Assembly: GCF_014193285.1 (NCBI RefSeq)
Contig: NZ_JACHZE010000011.1
Location: 99,045 to 163,044 of the forward strand
DNA: 64,000 nt
Direction: 5' to 3'
Origin: Atlantibacter sp. RC6
Lineage (GTDB): Bacteria > Pseudomonadota > Gammaproteobacteria > Enterobacterales > Enterobacteriaceae
Shown here: positions 11,157 to 22,146 of the stretch, piece after piece
Layout of the letters: the number at the start of each line of letters is the position of its first letter
Position numbering within the stretch: position 1 is the stretch's first letter
Notes under the pieces: model-generated
The model's input: the letters and a program-made list of their open reading frames with translations, nothing else
What the model was told of the DNA's origin: nothing
Databases searched by the model: none
Position numbers and translations under genes: made by a program

Positions 11157-12086
11157 TTAAAAATGGGCCTGACTCAAAATAACACCTATTGCAAACAACA
11201 GGTTAGTCAGCAGCGCACCCTTAACTGTACGTTCCAGCATCGGGCGCATCGCCAGCGGATCGCGTTCCCGCACCACGTATTGCGCCTGTCTGACCAACAT
11301 CGGCGCCGCCAGAATGAACAACCAGCCCCACGGGCTTTGCAGTGAAAACAGGTTAAACAGCGCCAGGCACACCAGCGTGCCGATCAACAAAAATGCGTGA
11401 TAGCGGCGGGCGCGTTCCGGGCCAAGCCGTACCGCCAGTGTGTTTTTGCCATTGATACGATCGCTGTCGATATCGCGCAGGTTGTTGATATTCAGCACCG
11501 CGGTTGCCAGCAGGCCGCAGGCGGTAGCGGGCAGGAAAATCGCCGGGATCAGCGTATGCGCCTGCAAATACCAGGTGCCCATCACGCTCAGCCAGCCGAA
11601 GAAAATCAGTACCGAAATATCGCCAAGGCCGAGATAGCCGTAAGGGCGGGTGCCCACGGTATAGGTGATGGCGGCGATAATCGACAGTAACCCCAGCAAC
11701 AAAAATCCTAAAAAGTCGCTGAAGGTGCGGCAGGCGACCCATACCAGCGCGAAGCCGGACAGGCAAATCAGCGCCACAGTAATAATTAACGCACGTTTCA
11801 TCTGAGCCTGAGTGATCGCGCCCTTTTGCATCCCACGCAGCGGCCCGATGCGGTCCGGCTTATCGCTGCCTTTTACCGCATCGCCGTAGTCATTGGCGAG
11901 GTTGGACAGGATTTGCAGCAGGCCCGCCGTCAGCAGCGCCAGCAGCGCGATCAGCGGATCGAAGACGCCCTGCCACCAGGCGAGCGCGCTACCAACCACA
12001 ATGGAGGCGAACGCGAGGGGAAGAGTACGTGGGCGCAGGCTTTCCAGCCAGGCTTGCGTACGGCTCAGTGATTGTGAGTCAGTCAT
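11157..12086 (-). CDS. menA: 1,4-dihydroxy-2-naphthoate polyprenyltransferase
   Basis: UbiA-family integral membrane enzyme that prenylates DHNA in menaquinone synthesis. It has 309 residues and about nine membrane helices. The first Asp-rich motif is NLANDYGDAVKGSDKPDR (about residues 62-79) and the second is INNLRDIDSDRINGKNTLA, both needed for Mg-diphosphate binding. It follows hslU but is separated from it by a terminator, so it probably has its own promoter. Confidence 0.95.
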   Translation of the reverse strand: MTDSQSLSRTQAWLESLRPRTLPLAFASIVVGSALAWWQGVFDPLIALLALLTAGLLQILSNLANDYGDAVKGSDKPDRIGPLRGMQKGAITQAQMKRALIITVALICLSGFALVWVACRTFSDFLGFLLLGLLSIIAAITYTVGTRPYGYLGLGDISVLIFFGWLSVMGTWYLQAHTLIPAIFLPATACGLLATAVLNINNLRDIDSDRINGKNTLAVRLGPERARRYHAFLLIGTLVCLALFNLFSLQSPWGWLFILAAPMLVRQAQYVVRERDPLAMRPMLERTVKGALLTNLLFAIGVILSQAHF

Positions 12087-12100
12087 AGTAAGCGAACCAA

Positions 12101-12127
12101 TAAAAAATGGGGGCGAATTGCCCCCAT
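12101..12127 (-). terminator. Intrinsic terminator of hslVU
   Basis: On the minus strand an 8 bp stem, ATGGGGGC with GCCCCCAT, is followed by TTTTTTA. It lies 15 bp before the menA start. Confidence 0.88.
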
Positions 12128-12258
12128 CGTAAATGATGAAATTGCACTGAGCGCGATTATAACCACAACCACCGGTAAGTTGCAGAGGTGTCGCCGAACT
12201 CTGTTAAGCGAGACGTGCCGACCACCTCTTTAGAGTTACGCGCCGAACAAACAGGCAA

Positions 12259-13590
12259 TTACAGAATGAAGCGGCTCAAATCTTCATCCGCAACCAGCTC
12301 ATCCAGATGCTTACCAACGTATTCCGCATCAATGATGATGGTCTGACCGTTGAGATCGCTGGCGTCGTAGGAGATCTCTTCCATCAGACGCTCCAGCACG
12401 GTATGTAAACGACGCGCGCCGATGTTCTCGGTGCTCTCGTTAACCTGCCACGCCGCCTGGGCGATGCGTTTGATGCCGTCATCAGTGAAGTCGATATTCA
12501 CGCCTTCGGTCGCCATCAGCGCTTTGTACTGGACGGTGACAGAGGCGTTCGGCTCGGTCAGGATGCGTTCAAAGTCTTCTGCGGTCAGCGCCTGAAGCTC
12601 AACGCGGATCGGCAGACGACCCTGTAATTCCGGGATCAGGTCAGACGGGCTGGCCACCTGGAACGCGCCGGAAGCGATAAACAGGATGTGGTCGGTTTTC
12701 ACCATGCCGTGTTTGGTGGATACCGTACAGCCTTCCACCAGCGGCAGCAGGTCGCGCTGCACGCCTTCACGGGACACATCCGGGCCGGATACGTTACCGC
12801 GCTTACAGATTTTGTCGATCTCATCGATAAACACGATGCCGTGCTGTTCAACCGCGTCAATCGCGTCTTGCTTCAGCTCTTCCGGATTGACCAGTTTGGC
12901 GGCTTCTTCTTCCACCAGCAGCTTCATCGCGTCTTTGATTTTCAGCTTACGCGGCTTCTGCTTCTGCCCGCCCAGGTTCTGGAACATGGACTGTAGCTGG
13001 TTGGTCATCTCTTCCATGCCCGGAGGCGCCATGATTTCTACGCCCATCGGCGCAGCGGCGAGATTGATTTCAATCTCTTTATCATCCAGTTGGCCTTCAC
13101 GCAGCTTCTTGCGGAACGCCTGACGCGCGGCAGAAGGCTCCTGCGCCTGCTCCGCCTGGCCCCAGTTGTTTTTAGCCGGTGGGATCAGCACATCCAGAAT
13201 GCGCTCTTCCGCCATCTCTTCGGCGCGATAGCGGTTCTTTTCAATGGACTGCATGCGCACCATCTTAATCGCGGCATCGGTCAGATCGCGGATGATAGAA
13301 TCCACTTCTTTACCGACATAGCCCACTTCGGTGAACTTGGTCGCTTCCACTTTGATAAACGGCGCATGGGCCAGTTTAGCCAGACGACGGGCGATTTCGG
13401 TTTTACCCACGCCGGTGGGGCCGATCATCAGAATGTTTTTCGGTGTCACTTCATGACGCAGCTCTTCATCAAGCTGCATACGGCGCCAGCGGTTACGCAG
13501 CGCGATGGCCACAGAACGCTTCGCCGCGTCCTGGCCGATAATGTGTTTGTCGAGTTCGCTGACAATTTCGCGTGGGGTCATTTCAGACAT
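12259..13590 (-). CDS. hslU: ATP-dependent protease ATPase subunit HslU
   Basis: AAA+ unfoldase of the HslUV (ClpYQ) protease. It has 443 residues. Walker A is GPTGVGKTE (about 57-65) and Walker B with the following Glu is [12 protein letters not shown]. The charged intermediate domain lies at about 110-240. The C-terminus DLSRFIL is the tail that docks into HslV and activates it. It lies nine bases after hslV in one transcription unit. Expected regulation is by the sigma-32 promoter upstream of hslV. Confidence 0.97.
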   Translation of the reverse strand: MSEMTPREIVSELDKHIIGQDAAKRSVAIALRNRWRRMQLDEELRHEVTPKNILMIGPTGVGKTEIARRLAKLAHAPFIKVEATKFTEVGYVGKEVDSIIRDLTDAAIKMVRMQSIEKNRYRAEEMAEERILDVLIPPAKNNWGQAEQAQEPSAARQAFRKKLREGQLDDKEIEINLAAAPMGVEIMAPPGMEEMTNQLQSMFQNLGGQKQKPRKLKIKDAMKLLVEEEAAKLVNPEELKQDAIDAVEQHGIVFIDEIDKICKRGNVSGPDVSREGVQRDLLPLVEGCTVSTKHGMVKTDHILFIASGAFQVASPSDLIPELQGRLPIRVELQALTAEDFERILTEPNASVTVQYKALMATEGVNIDFTDDGIKRIAQAAWQVNESTENIGARRLHTVLERLMEEISYDASDLNGQTIIIDAEYVGKHLDELVADEDLSRFIL

Positions 13591-13599
13591 GGGAAATCC

Positions 13600-14130
13600 T
13601 TACGCTTTAGAGGAGAGTTCTTCGATGGTCAGGAAGTGGTTGGTGTAGATGCAAATATCACCTGCAATCCCCAGCGACTTCTCAACAATTTCACGGGCGT
13701 CCAGTTCGGTGTTTTCCAGCAGCGCGCGCGCCGCGGCCTGGGCATACGGGCCACCGGAACCAATCGCAATCAAATCGTTTTCCGGTTGGATCACATCGCC
13801 GTTACCGGTGATGATCAGGGATGCCGTTTCATCCGCCACCGCCAGCAGCGCTTCCAGACGGCGCAGCATACGGTCGGTACGCCAGTCTTTGGCAAGCTCT
13901 ACAGCCGCTTTCACCAGATGGCCCTGATGCATTTCCAGTTTGCGTTCGAAGAGTTCAAACAGCGTGAAGGCGTCCGCCGTACCGCCCGCGAAACCCGCAA
14001 TGACTTTATCGTTGTAAAGGCGACGCACTTTTTTGACGTTGCCTTTCATTACGGTATTGCCCAGAGTGGCCTGTCCATCGCCACCAATCACCACCTGTCC
14101 GTTGCGGCGTACGCTTACTATTGTTGTCAC
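13600..14130 (-). CDS. hslV: ATP-dependent protease subunit HslV
   Basis: Threonine peptidase of the HslUV complex. [20 protein letters not shown] leaves a catalytic N-terminal Thr after Met removal. It has 176 residues. [15 protein letters not shown] and [13 protein letters not shown] are conserved. It forms a double hexameric ring with HslU in the cytoplasm. Confidence 0.97.
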   Translation of the reverse strand: MTTIVSVRRNGQVVIGGDGQATLGNTVMKGNVKKVRRLYNDKVIAGFAGGTADAFTLFELFERKLEMHQGHLVKAAVELAKDWRTDRMLRRLEALLAVADETASLIITGNGDVIQPENDLIAIGSGGPYAQAAARALLENTELDAREIVEKSLGIAGDICIYTNHFLTIEELSSKA

Positions 14131-14161
14131 TGACAGACCCCTTTTCGATAGCTGAATACAG

Positions 14162-14182
14162 GCCCCGCGCCAGGCGCGGGGC
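14162..14182 (-). other. GC-rich stem-loop in the hslVU 5' untranslated region
   Basis: GCCCCGCGC pairs perfectly with GCGCGGGGC across a three-base loop, 31 bases before the hslV start. No T run follows, so it is not a terminator of ftsN. A GC-rich inverted repeat in the hslVU leader that increases mRNA stability is known in E. coli; assignment here is by position and structure. Confidence 0.7.
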
Positions 14183-14195
14183 AGAATGCAATTAT

Positions 14196-14223
14196 AGATG
14201 GGGGGTGTTTTGGGGGTTTCAAC
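14196..14223 (-). promoter_or_regulatory. Heat-shock (sigma-32) promoter of hslVU
   Basis: On the minus strand the -35 GTTGAAA (14217-14223) is followed by 13 bases and the -10 CCCCATCT (14196-14203). This is a near-perfect sigma-32 promoter. Its -35 overlaps the ftsN stop codon, so heat-shock control is embedded in the end of a division gene. Confidence 0.85.
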
Positions 14224-15226
14224 CCCCCGCGGCGAGACGAATGCAGTTAGTGTGACCGGCGAGCTTCAGGCGGGTGAGGGTGCCATCGGCGTTTTCTTTG
14301 CCTTTCACCGGGCCGATCACCACGCGGTTCCAGCCGTTATTGGCGGTAATGCGGGAATCAAAGCCCTCAAACGCCAGCTGCGCCCGCACGGTTTCCGCCT
14401 GCTCGGCACCTTTAAAGGAACCGCACTGCACCATCCAGCGGCGTTCATCTTTTTTCTCGGCGGTTGGTTTTTCCGGCGCGGTTTCGCGGGTGACCGGCGC
14501 GGCCTGGGCGGTGGCCTTCGGCTGCGCAGGTTCACGCTGCGCGGTGTGCGGCGGCGTTTGCAGCAAATCCTGATAGGGCTGCTGGCTGGCAGTTGTCCGG
14601 TTGGTTTGCGGCGCGGCAGGTTTCTGCGTTTGCGCGCTGCGCACCGGCTGCTCCTGGACCGTGGCGGCGCGTACCGGCTGGGTTTGCTGGTACGGCTGCT
14701 CGACGCGCGGCGGGGTACGCTGCTGCTGCGCAACGGTATTCTGCTGTTGGATCTGTTTCTGGCGCTGCAAGGTTTGCTGGCGCTGGGCAGGGGTTTGCTC
14801 GTTCCACGGCACTTCGTTGAGCTGGGTGGGCTGCTGGCGCATATCCGCCTGCATTTGAGCCAGTAGCTGACGCTGTTCGTTGGTCAACTGATCTTGGTTC
14901 ATGATCTCCCCACCGGCGGACGGCTCGGTCGGGGTGCGTACGCCCGGCTGGCGGTTTTCCAGCTCTTTAATATAGCGCCAGCGCTCTTCAGGTTTCGGCG
15001 GCAAGCCATTTCCCGTCACTTTGTGACCCGGGATGACCTCGGCTTCTTCAGACTTATGATGGGTAATAAAGTACAGGCCACCGATAAAGGTCACCAGAAC
15101 GGCCGCTGCGATAGCGACCATGGCCGGGGAAACAGCAGGCAGGTTACGTTGCTTTTTGCGGGTAGTCGGTTTCTTCCGCCGCGCGGGGCTCGGCTGTCCG
15201 CGGCGTACATAATCTCGTTGTGCCAC
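14219..15226 (-). CDS. ftsN: Cell division protein FtsN
   Basis: Bitopic division protein that triggers septal peptidoglycan synthesis. It has 335 residues. A basic cytoplasmic tail ([11 protein letters not shown]) is followed by one membrane span at about 31-55. A long periplasmic region rich in Gln and Pro with repeated QQ tracts comes next. A SPOR domain lies at about residues 258-335 ([20 protein letters not shown]). It is slightly longer than the E. coli protein (319), the difference lying in the low-complexity linker. Confidence 0.95.
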   Translation of the reverse strand: MAQRDYVRRGQPSPARRKKPTTRKKQRNLPAVSPAMVAIAAAVLVTFIGGLYFITHHKSEEAEVIPGHKVTGNGLPPKPEERWRYIKELENRQPGVRTPTEPSAGGEIMNQDQLTNEQRQLLAQMQADMRQQPTQLNEVPWNEQTPAQRQQTLQRQKQIQQQNTVAQQQRTPPRVEQPYQQTQPVRAATVQEQPVRSAQTQKPAAPQTNRTTASQQPYQDLLQTPPHTAQREPAQPKATAQAAPVTRETAPEKPTAEKKDERRWMVQCGSFKGAEQAETVRAQLAFEGFDSRITANNGWNRVVIGPVKGKENADGTLTRLKLAGHTNCIRLAAGG

Positions 15227-15314
15227 TATCGTTTCGCTGTATTTATTCGTTTATCAGCCCGTCATGTTACTTAAGGGACGGGCTTTTGACCAGTGAGGTG
15301 AGTCCTAATCGAAA

Positions 15315-16349
15315 CTATTTTGCCGCCTTGCGAGCCCGCGTGGAGCCGCGCACCATCAGCTCACAATCCAGCAGGCGTGAACCGCTGCTCACGACCTGGC
15401 CATGTAGCTGATCGAGCAGCAGCAGCATGGCCTCGCGGCCAATCTCGAAACGCGGCTGCGAAATCGTGGTTAACGGCGGGTCGCAGAATTCTGCCAGCGC
15501 GATGTTATCAAAGCCGATAATCGACAAATCGTCCGGCACTTTATAGCCGCGGCGCTTGGCCTGCGACAGCGCACCCAGCGCCATCACATCGCTGTGGCAG
15601 AAGATCGCCGTTGGCGGATTGGGCAGATTCAGCAACTGATCCAGCGCCTGTGCGCCGGCGTTAAACGTGAAATCGCCCCGGGCGATATAGTGCGGGTCGA
15701 CCTGCATCCCGCTGCGGCGTAACGCCTGGACGTAGCCCTGTAACCGGTAATGGCACAGCGGCATCTCTTCTGGCCCGGCGATACAGGCGATCTGGTCGTG
15801 CCCCAGTTCATGAAGGTAGTTCACGGCGTTAAAGGCGGCGGTCAGGTTATCGATATGCACCGTCGGCAGTTCCAGTTCCGGCGCAAATTCGTTCGCCATC
15901 ACCATCGGCGGCAGATTGCGCTGCTCTTCTTTACTGGCGTCGAACGGCAGGCGCGAGCCGAGCAGCAGCATGCCGTCGATCTGCTTGGTGATAATCAGGT
16001 CAATAAAGGTTTTTTCTTGCTGATTCTGGTGCGCGCAGTCGCCAATCAGCACCAGATAGCCCTGGTCAGCGGCGGTGACTTCAATGCCGCGAATGATTTC
16101 GCTGAAAAAGGGATCGCAGATATCCGGGACAATCACCAGGATAGTGCGTGACTCGTTACGTTTTAAATTGCGGTTCAGGGAGCCAGGCAAATAACCCACG
16201 TCAATAGCGGCTTGCTCTACCTTATTACGGGTAGCCTGAGAAACCTTCTCAGGATTCATTAATGCACGAGATACCGTGGCGGTTGAGACATTTGCCCGCT
16301 CGGCAACATCTTTCATGGTTGCGGCAACAACCTGTTTCTTCGGGTTCAA
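15315..16349 (-). CDS. cytR: Nucleoside-catabolism repressor CytR
   Basis: LacI-family regulator of nucleoside uptake and catabolism genes, acting with CRP and induced by cytidine. The TTG at 16349 is preceded by GAGGAG and gives 344 residues. The helix-turn-helix is MKDVAERANVSTATVSRALM. The effector domain (SRTILVIVPDICDPFFSEII onward) aligns with E. coli CytR throughout. The open frame extends 29 codons upstream without family support. E. coli cytR also uses a non-ATG start. Confidence 0.93.
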   Translation of the reverse strand: MNPKKQVVAATMKDVAERANVSTATVSRALMNPEKVSQATRNKVEQAAIDVGYLPGSLNRNLKRNESRTILVIVPDICDPFFSEIIRGIEVTAADQGYLVLIGDCAHQNQQEKTFIDLIITKQIDGMLLLGSRLPFDASKEEQRNLPPMVMANEFAPELELPTVHIDNLTAAFNAVNYLHELGHDQIACIAGPEEMPLCHYRLQGYVQALRRSGMQVDPHYIARGDFTFNAGAQALDQLLNLPNPPTAIFCHSDVMALGALSQAKRRGYKVPDDLSIIGFDNIALAEFCDPPLTTISQPRFEIGREAMLLLLDQLHGQVVSSGSRLLDCELMVRGSTRARKAAK

Positions 16350-16507
16350 CTTCTTCTCCTCGCAAACTATCGCGGGCGCAGACACGTCCTGTGGTCTGGC
16401 TTGACCGATCATTCTTATCAGATATTTACACCGCACGGTTACAAAAATTGCATAAGAAATGTGATCAAGATTTTATTTTTCGATCTCTGCCGCATTGTGC
16501 TGACGAT

Positions 16508-18966
<2,459 letters not shown>

Positions 18967-19179
18967 ATGAAAAAAGGTATTCACCCGAATTACGCAGAAA
19001 TTACTGCAACTTGTTCTTGCGGTAATGTGATCAAGACTCACTCAACTGTGGGCCACGATCTGAACCTGGACGTTTGTGGCAAATGCCACCCGTTCTACAC
19101 CGGCAAACAGCGTGATGTTGCTACCGGTGGCCGTGTTGACCGCTTCAACAAGCGTTTCAGCATCCCGGGCAGCAAATAA
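18967..19179 (+). CDS. rpmE: 50S ribosomal protein L31, zinc-containing form
   Basis: A 70-residue ribosomal protein, [20 protein letters not shown] at the start. Cysteines 16, 18, 37 and 40 form the zinc site, so this is the C+ paralogue and not the zinc-free YkgM type. It is located at the inter-subunit bridge. The earlier in-frame start would add 27 non-conserved residues. Confidence 0.98.
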   Translation: MKKGIHPNYAEITATCSCGNVIKTHSTVGHDLNLDVCGKCHPFYTGKQRDVATGGRVDRFNKRFSIPGSK

Positions 19180-19192
19180 GTTTCCGCTGTCA

Positions 19193-19221
19193 GAAAAAAG
19201 CGCCGCAAGGCGCTTTTTTTG
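19193..19221 (+). terminator. Intrinsic terminator of rpmE
   Basis: An A run plus AGCGCC, a GCAA loop, and GGCGCT plus seven Ts. It follows the rpmE stop by 13 bases. Confidence 0.92.
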
Positions 19222-19287
19222 TTTCTGGCTTTTATCTTTTATATATTGCTATTGATAATATGAATTACATTTCCATCAATTATAATT

Positions 19288-19300
19288 GAAATGGTGTTTT
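19288..19300. promoter_or_regulatory. KdgR-like operator upstream of the porin gene
   Basis: GAAATGGTGTTTT matches the core RAAAYNNNRTTTY of the KdgR (pectin regulon) binding site at every fixed position. It lies in the 310 bp AT-rich gap (19222-19531) before a KdgM-family porin, a classic KdgR target in pectinolytic enterobacteria. The flanks match poorly. The rest of the gap is AT-rich and shows no ORF; its promoter is not clear. Confidence 0.45.
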
Positions 19301-19531
19301 TATTTTTTTTAGTAAATTAATTTCATTGAGATCCGCACCCTTTTTATCTTCGTGATTTTGCCACCTTTTTAATTTCCATGGCAAAATATCAAAGGTTTTG
19401 CCCCGCTCGCTTAAATACACTCGTGACGATTTTTAATATTTATCCGATCTGATTCCTTTGGTGTGTATTATTTTCGGGATAGCTTTATCAGATTGAATTA
19501 TTGTCATGGTTTATATTCTGAGGGCTTATTT

Positions 19532-20212
19532 ATGAAGGCAGGGTATGCTTTATTACTTATTCCATTATTGACCAGCGCCGCCCAGGCGGGGTATGTGGAT
19601 TATCGTCATGAATATTATGATGACGGGCGCAATTACGATCGTGTTTATATGTCGCATCGTTTTGGTAGTGGATTTGGCGTTGCCGTAGAAGCGGTGTCGC
19701 GTTCTGATGACGCACAATCTAATGATGCGCTGAATAATATGGAAAGTAACAGCAACGAATATACGGCAAGTTATCAGTTCAACTGGCAAAATCTCATCTG
19801 GCAGCCTGGGATGGCGGTGGAGATGGGCGACAACATGGCGACCTATAAGCCGTACCTTAAAGTGCAGTACAACTTTAATGAAAACTGGTGGACCGCATTC
19901 CGTTACCGTTTTGAATATACGCGGCGTAATAATGACGGCAAAGAAGATCGGAATGTTAACCGGCCAGAAGCCTGGTTGGGTTATAACGTTGGTGACTGGA
20001 TGTTTGAATTGAACGGCATCTACAAAGTCTCCGATCATGAAAATCTTTATAATAATAAAAATGAAGACTACGAGTATAACTTCCGTATCGCTTATAACAT
20101 TGGCTCATGGGTTCCGTTTACTGAAATTGGTAATGTGTCGGGTGGTTATAATACGGCGACAACGTCCGATCGGCAAACGCGCTATCGTGTAGGTATCGGT
20201 TATAATTTCTAA
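19532..20212 (+). CDS. KdgM-family oligosaccharide porin
   Basis: Outer-membrane beta-barrel of 226 residues. The signal peptide MKAGYALLLIPLLTSAAQA is followed by GYVDYRHEYYDDGRNYDRVY, the family N-terminus. Alternating aromatic strands continue to a C-terminal RYRVGIGYNF, which ends in the Phe needed for BAM assembly. The family includes KdgM/KdgN (oligogalacturonates), NanC (sialic acid) and OmpL. GAGGG precedes the ATG. The gene is more AT-rich than its neighbours and sits alone between rpmE and metJ, where E. coli has yiiX, which suggests acquisition. The substrate is not certain. Confidence 0.8.
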   Translation: MKAGYALLLIPLLTSAAQAGYVDYRHEYYDDGRNYDRVYMSHRFGSGFGVAVEAVSRSDDAQSNDALNNMESNSNEYTASYQFNWQNLIWQPGMAVEMGDNMATYKPYLKVQYNFNENWWTAFRYRFEYTRRNNDGKEDRNVNRPEAWLGYNVGDWMFELNGIYKVSDHENLYNNKNEDYEYNFRIAYNIGSWVPFTEIGNVSGGYNTATTSDRQTRYRVGIGYNF

Positions 20213-20336
20213 CCGACTACGTTAATTATGATGCGTGATTAGAGGGCAACAATAATATTGTTTACTGCATAGGTATTTCATAATAAATGAAATGCTAAAA
20301 CTGAAGTATTGATATTATTTTTGCGAAGACAGTATT

Positions 20337-20369
20337 AAAAAAGAGCGGCGGCGTCGTGATGCGCCGCTC
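20337..20369 (-). terminator. Intrinsic terminator of metJ
   Basis: On the minus strand GAGCGGCG pairs with CGCCGCTC and six Ts follow. It lies immediately after the metJ stop. Confidence 0.88.
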
Positions 20370-20376
20370 CTCTTGC

Positions 20377-20694
20377 TTAGTATTCCCACGTCTCCGGGTC
20401 GATACCCAGCTCACGCATGATCACTTTCGCCTCTTCCGGGATTTCATCACTGCGCTCTTTACGCAGATCCTCATCGTTTGGCAGCGGCTGACCGGTAAAA
20501 GCATGCAAAAACGCTTCACACAGTAGTTCACTGTTGGTGGCGTGACGCAGATTGTTCACCTGACGACGGGTACGTTCATCAGTGAGGATTTTTAACACCT
20601 TCAGAGGAATGGAAACCGTAATTTTTTTTACTTGTTCACTCTTCTTACCGTGCTCAGCGTATGGGCTGATATATTCGCCGCTCCATTCAGCCAT
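20377..20694 (-). CDS. metJ: Methionine repressor MetJ
   Basis: A 105-residue ribbon-helix-helix repressor. The DNA-reading beta strand is [14 protein letters not shown], and the protein is nearly identical to E. coli MetJ, including the C-terminus PETWEY. With S-adenosylmethionine it binds tandem 8 bp Met boxes, two arrays of which are in this window (20853-20892 and 24725-24756). It is divergent from metB, so it should repress itself too. Confidence 0.98.
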   Translation of the reverse strand: MAEWSGEYISPYAEHGKKSEQVKKITVSIPLKVLKILTDERTRRQVNNLRHATNSELLCEAFLHAFTGQPLPNDEDLRKERSDEIPEEAKVIMRELGIDPETWEY

Positions 20695-20852
20695 GTTATA
20701 CCTTTCATCCTCTCAATATTGATAGTGGACCGGGGCCGGTCTGGCGGGCCACAGCCATAAACAGGATAGCGCCGCGCACAGAGATCCCGTCGCGCCACTG
20801 CTCTAAACACACAATTTTAACGGCTAATTTGGTTTTGCTCAATCTATACGCA

Positions 20853-20892
20853 AAGAAGTTTAGATGTCCAGATGTATTGACGTCCATTTCTT
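20853..20892. promoter_or_regulatory. Tandem Met boxes in the metJ-metB control region
   Basis: Contiguous 8-mers AAGAAGTT, TAGATGTC, CAGATGTA, TTGACGTC and CATTTCTT resemble the MetJ consensus AGACGTCT in strict 8 bp phase. The central three are best. They sit between the divergent metJ and metB genes (289 bp gap). Confidence 0.88.
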
Positions 20893-20983
20893 CTGTGGTT
20901 ACTCTGTGGGCAGACTTTGAACCGATTCCCGATTATCCCGCGACATTGCCGGGATCAGTCCTTCAGCCAGGAAGCCGCTCAAC

Positions 20984-22144
20984 ATGACACGTAAACAGGC
21001 CACTATCGCAGTACGCAGTGGATTAAATAATGACGAACAGTACGGCTGCGTTGTTCCGCCCATCCATCTTTCCAGCACCTATAACTTTACCGGTTTCAAT
21101 GAGCCGCGCGCCCATGACTATTCTCGCCGGGGTAACCCGACGCGCGATGTGACCCAGCGCGCACTGGCGGAACTGGAAGGCGGCGCAGGGGCGGTGTTGA
21201 CCAATACCGGGATGTCGGCGATCCATCTGGTGACCACGGTTTATCTGAATCCAGGCGATCTGCTGGTGGCGCCGCACGACTGCTACGGCGGCAGCTACCG
21301 TCTGTTCGATAGCCTGGCGAAACGCGGCTGCTACCGGGTGCTGTTTGTCGATCAGAACGATGAAGCGGCATTAAAAGCGGCGCTGGCGGAGAAACCGAAG
21401 CTGGTACTGATCGAAACGCCAAGTAACCCGCTGTTGCGTGTCGTGGATATCGAAAAAATCTGCCGCCTGACCCGCGAAGCCGGAGCGGTAAGCGTAGTGG
21501 ACAACACTTTCCTGAGCCCGGCGCTGCAAAACCCGCTTTCTCTGGGTGCCGATTTAGTGCTGCACTCCTGCACCAAATACCTCAACGGCCATTCCGATGT
21601 GGTGGCGGGCGTGGTTATTTCCCGTGATGAAGAGACCGCCGTTAATCTGGCCTGGTGGGCAAATAATATTGGCGTCACCGCTGCGGCGTTTGACAGCTAT
21701 TTGCTGCTGCGCGGCCTGCGCACGCTGGTGCCGCGTATGGATATCGCGCAGCGTAACGCGCTGGCGATTATCGACTATCTGAAGACCCAACCGCTGGTGA
21801 AAAAGCTGTATCATCCTTCTCTGCCGGAAAATCAGGGCCATGACATTGCGGCTCGCCAGCAGAAGGGTTTTGGCGCGATGCTGAGCTTTGAACTCGACGG
21901 CGATGAAGAGACGCTGCGCCGCTTCCTTGGCGCGCTGGAGCTGTTTACACTGGCGGAATCGTTAGGCGGGGTAGAAAGCCTGATTTCCCATGCCGCGACC
22001 ATGACCCATGCGGGTATGGCGCCAGAAGCGCGCGCCGCCGCAGGCATTTCCGAGACGCTGCTGCGCATCTCAACCGGTATTGAAGACAGTGAAGATTTAC
22101 TTGCTGACCTGGAAAATGGCTTCCGGGCAGCGGCTAAGGGGTAA
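20984..22144 (+). CDS. metB: Cystathionine gamma-synthase
   Basis: PLP enzyme joining O-succinylhomoserine and cysteine to give cystathionine. It has 386 residues. The PLP lysine lies in HSCTKYLNGHSDVVAG (about residue 198). SRRGNPTRDVTQRALAELEGG and the C-terminal VESLISHAATMTHAGM are typical of the Cys/Met metabolism PLP family. Two bases separate it from metL, so the pair is co-transcribed under MetJ control. Confidence 0.97.
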   Translation: MTRKQATIAVRSGLNNDEQYGCVVPPIHLSSTYNFTGFNEPRAHDYSRRGNPTRDVTQRALAELEGGAGAVLTNTGMSAIHLVTTVYLNPGDLLVAPHDCYGGSYRLFDSLAKRGCYRVLFVDQNDEAALKAALAEKPKLVLIETPSNPLLRVVDIEKICRLTREAGAVSVVDNTFLSPALQNPLSLGADLVLHSCTKYLNGHSDVVAGVVISRDEETAVNLAWWANNIGVTAAAFDSYLLLRGLRTLVPRMDIAQRNALAIIDYLKTQPLVKKLYHPSLPENQGHDIAARQQKGFGAMLSFELDGDEETLRRFLGALELFTLAESLGGVESLISHAATMTHAGMAPEARAAAGISETLLRISTGIEDSEDLLADLENGFRAAAKG

Positions 22145-22146
22145 GC

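Noticed and set aside
13090..14133. 347-codon open frame opposite hslU and hslV
   Set aside because: Fully antisense to two well-identified genes with no family match.
15256..15284. 8 bp stem (AGCCCGTC/GACGGGCT) with TTTT between ftsN and cytR
   Set aside because: The T run is on the plus strand, but both flanking genes are on the minus strand, and the loop is 13 bases. Not a convincing terminator for either.
19310..19328. Second KdgR box near taaattaatttcatt
   Set aside because: The half-sites are two bases apart instead of three, and the region is AT-rich enough to give such matches by chance.
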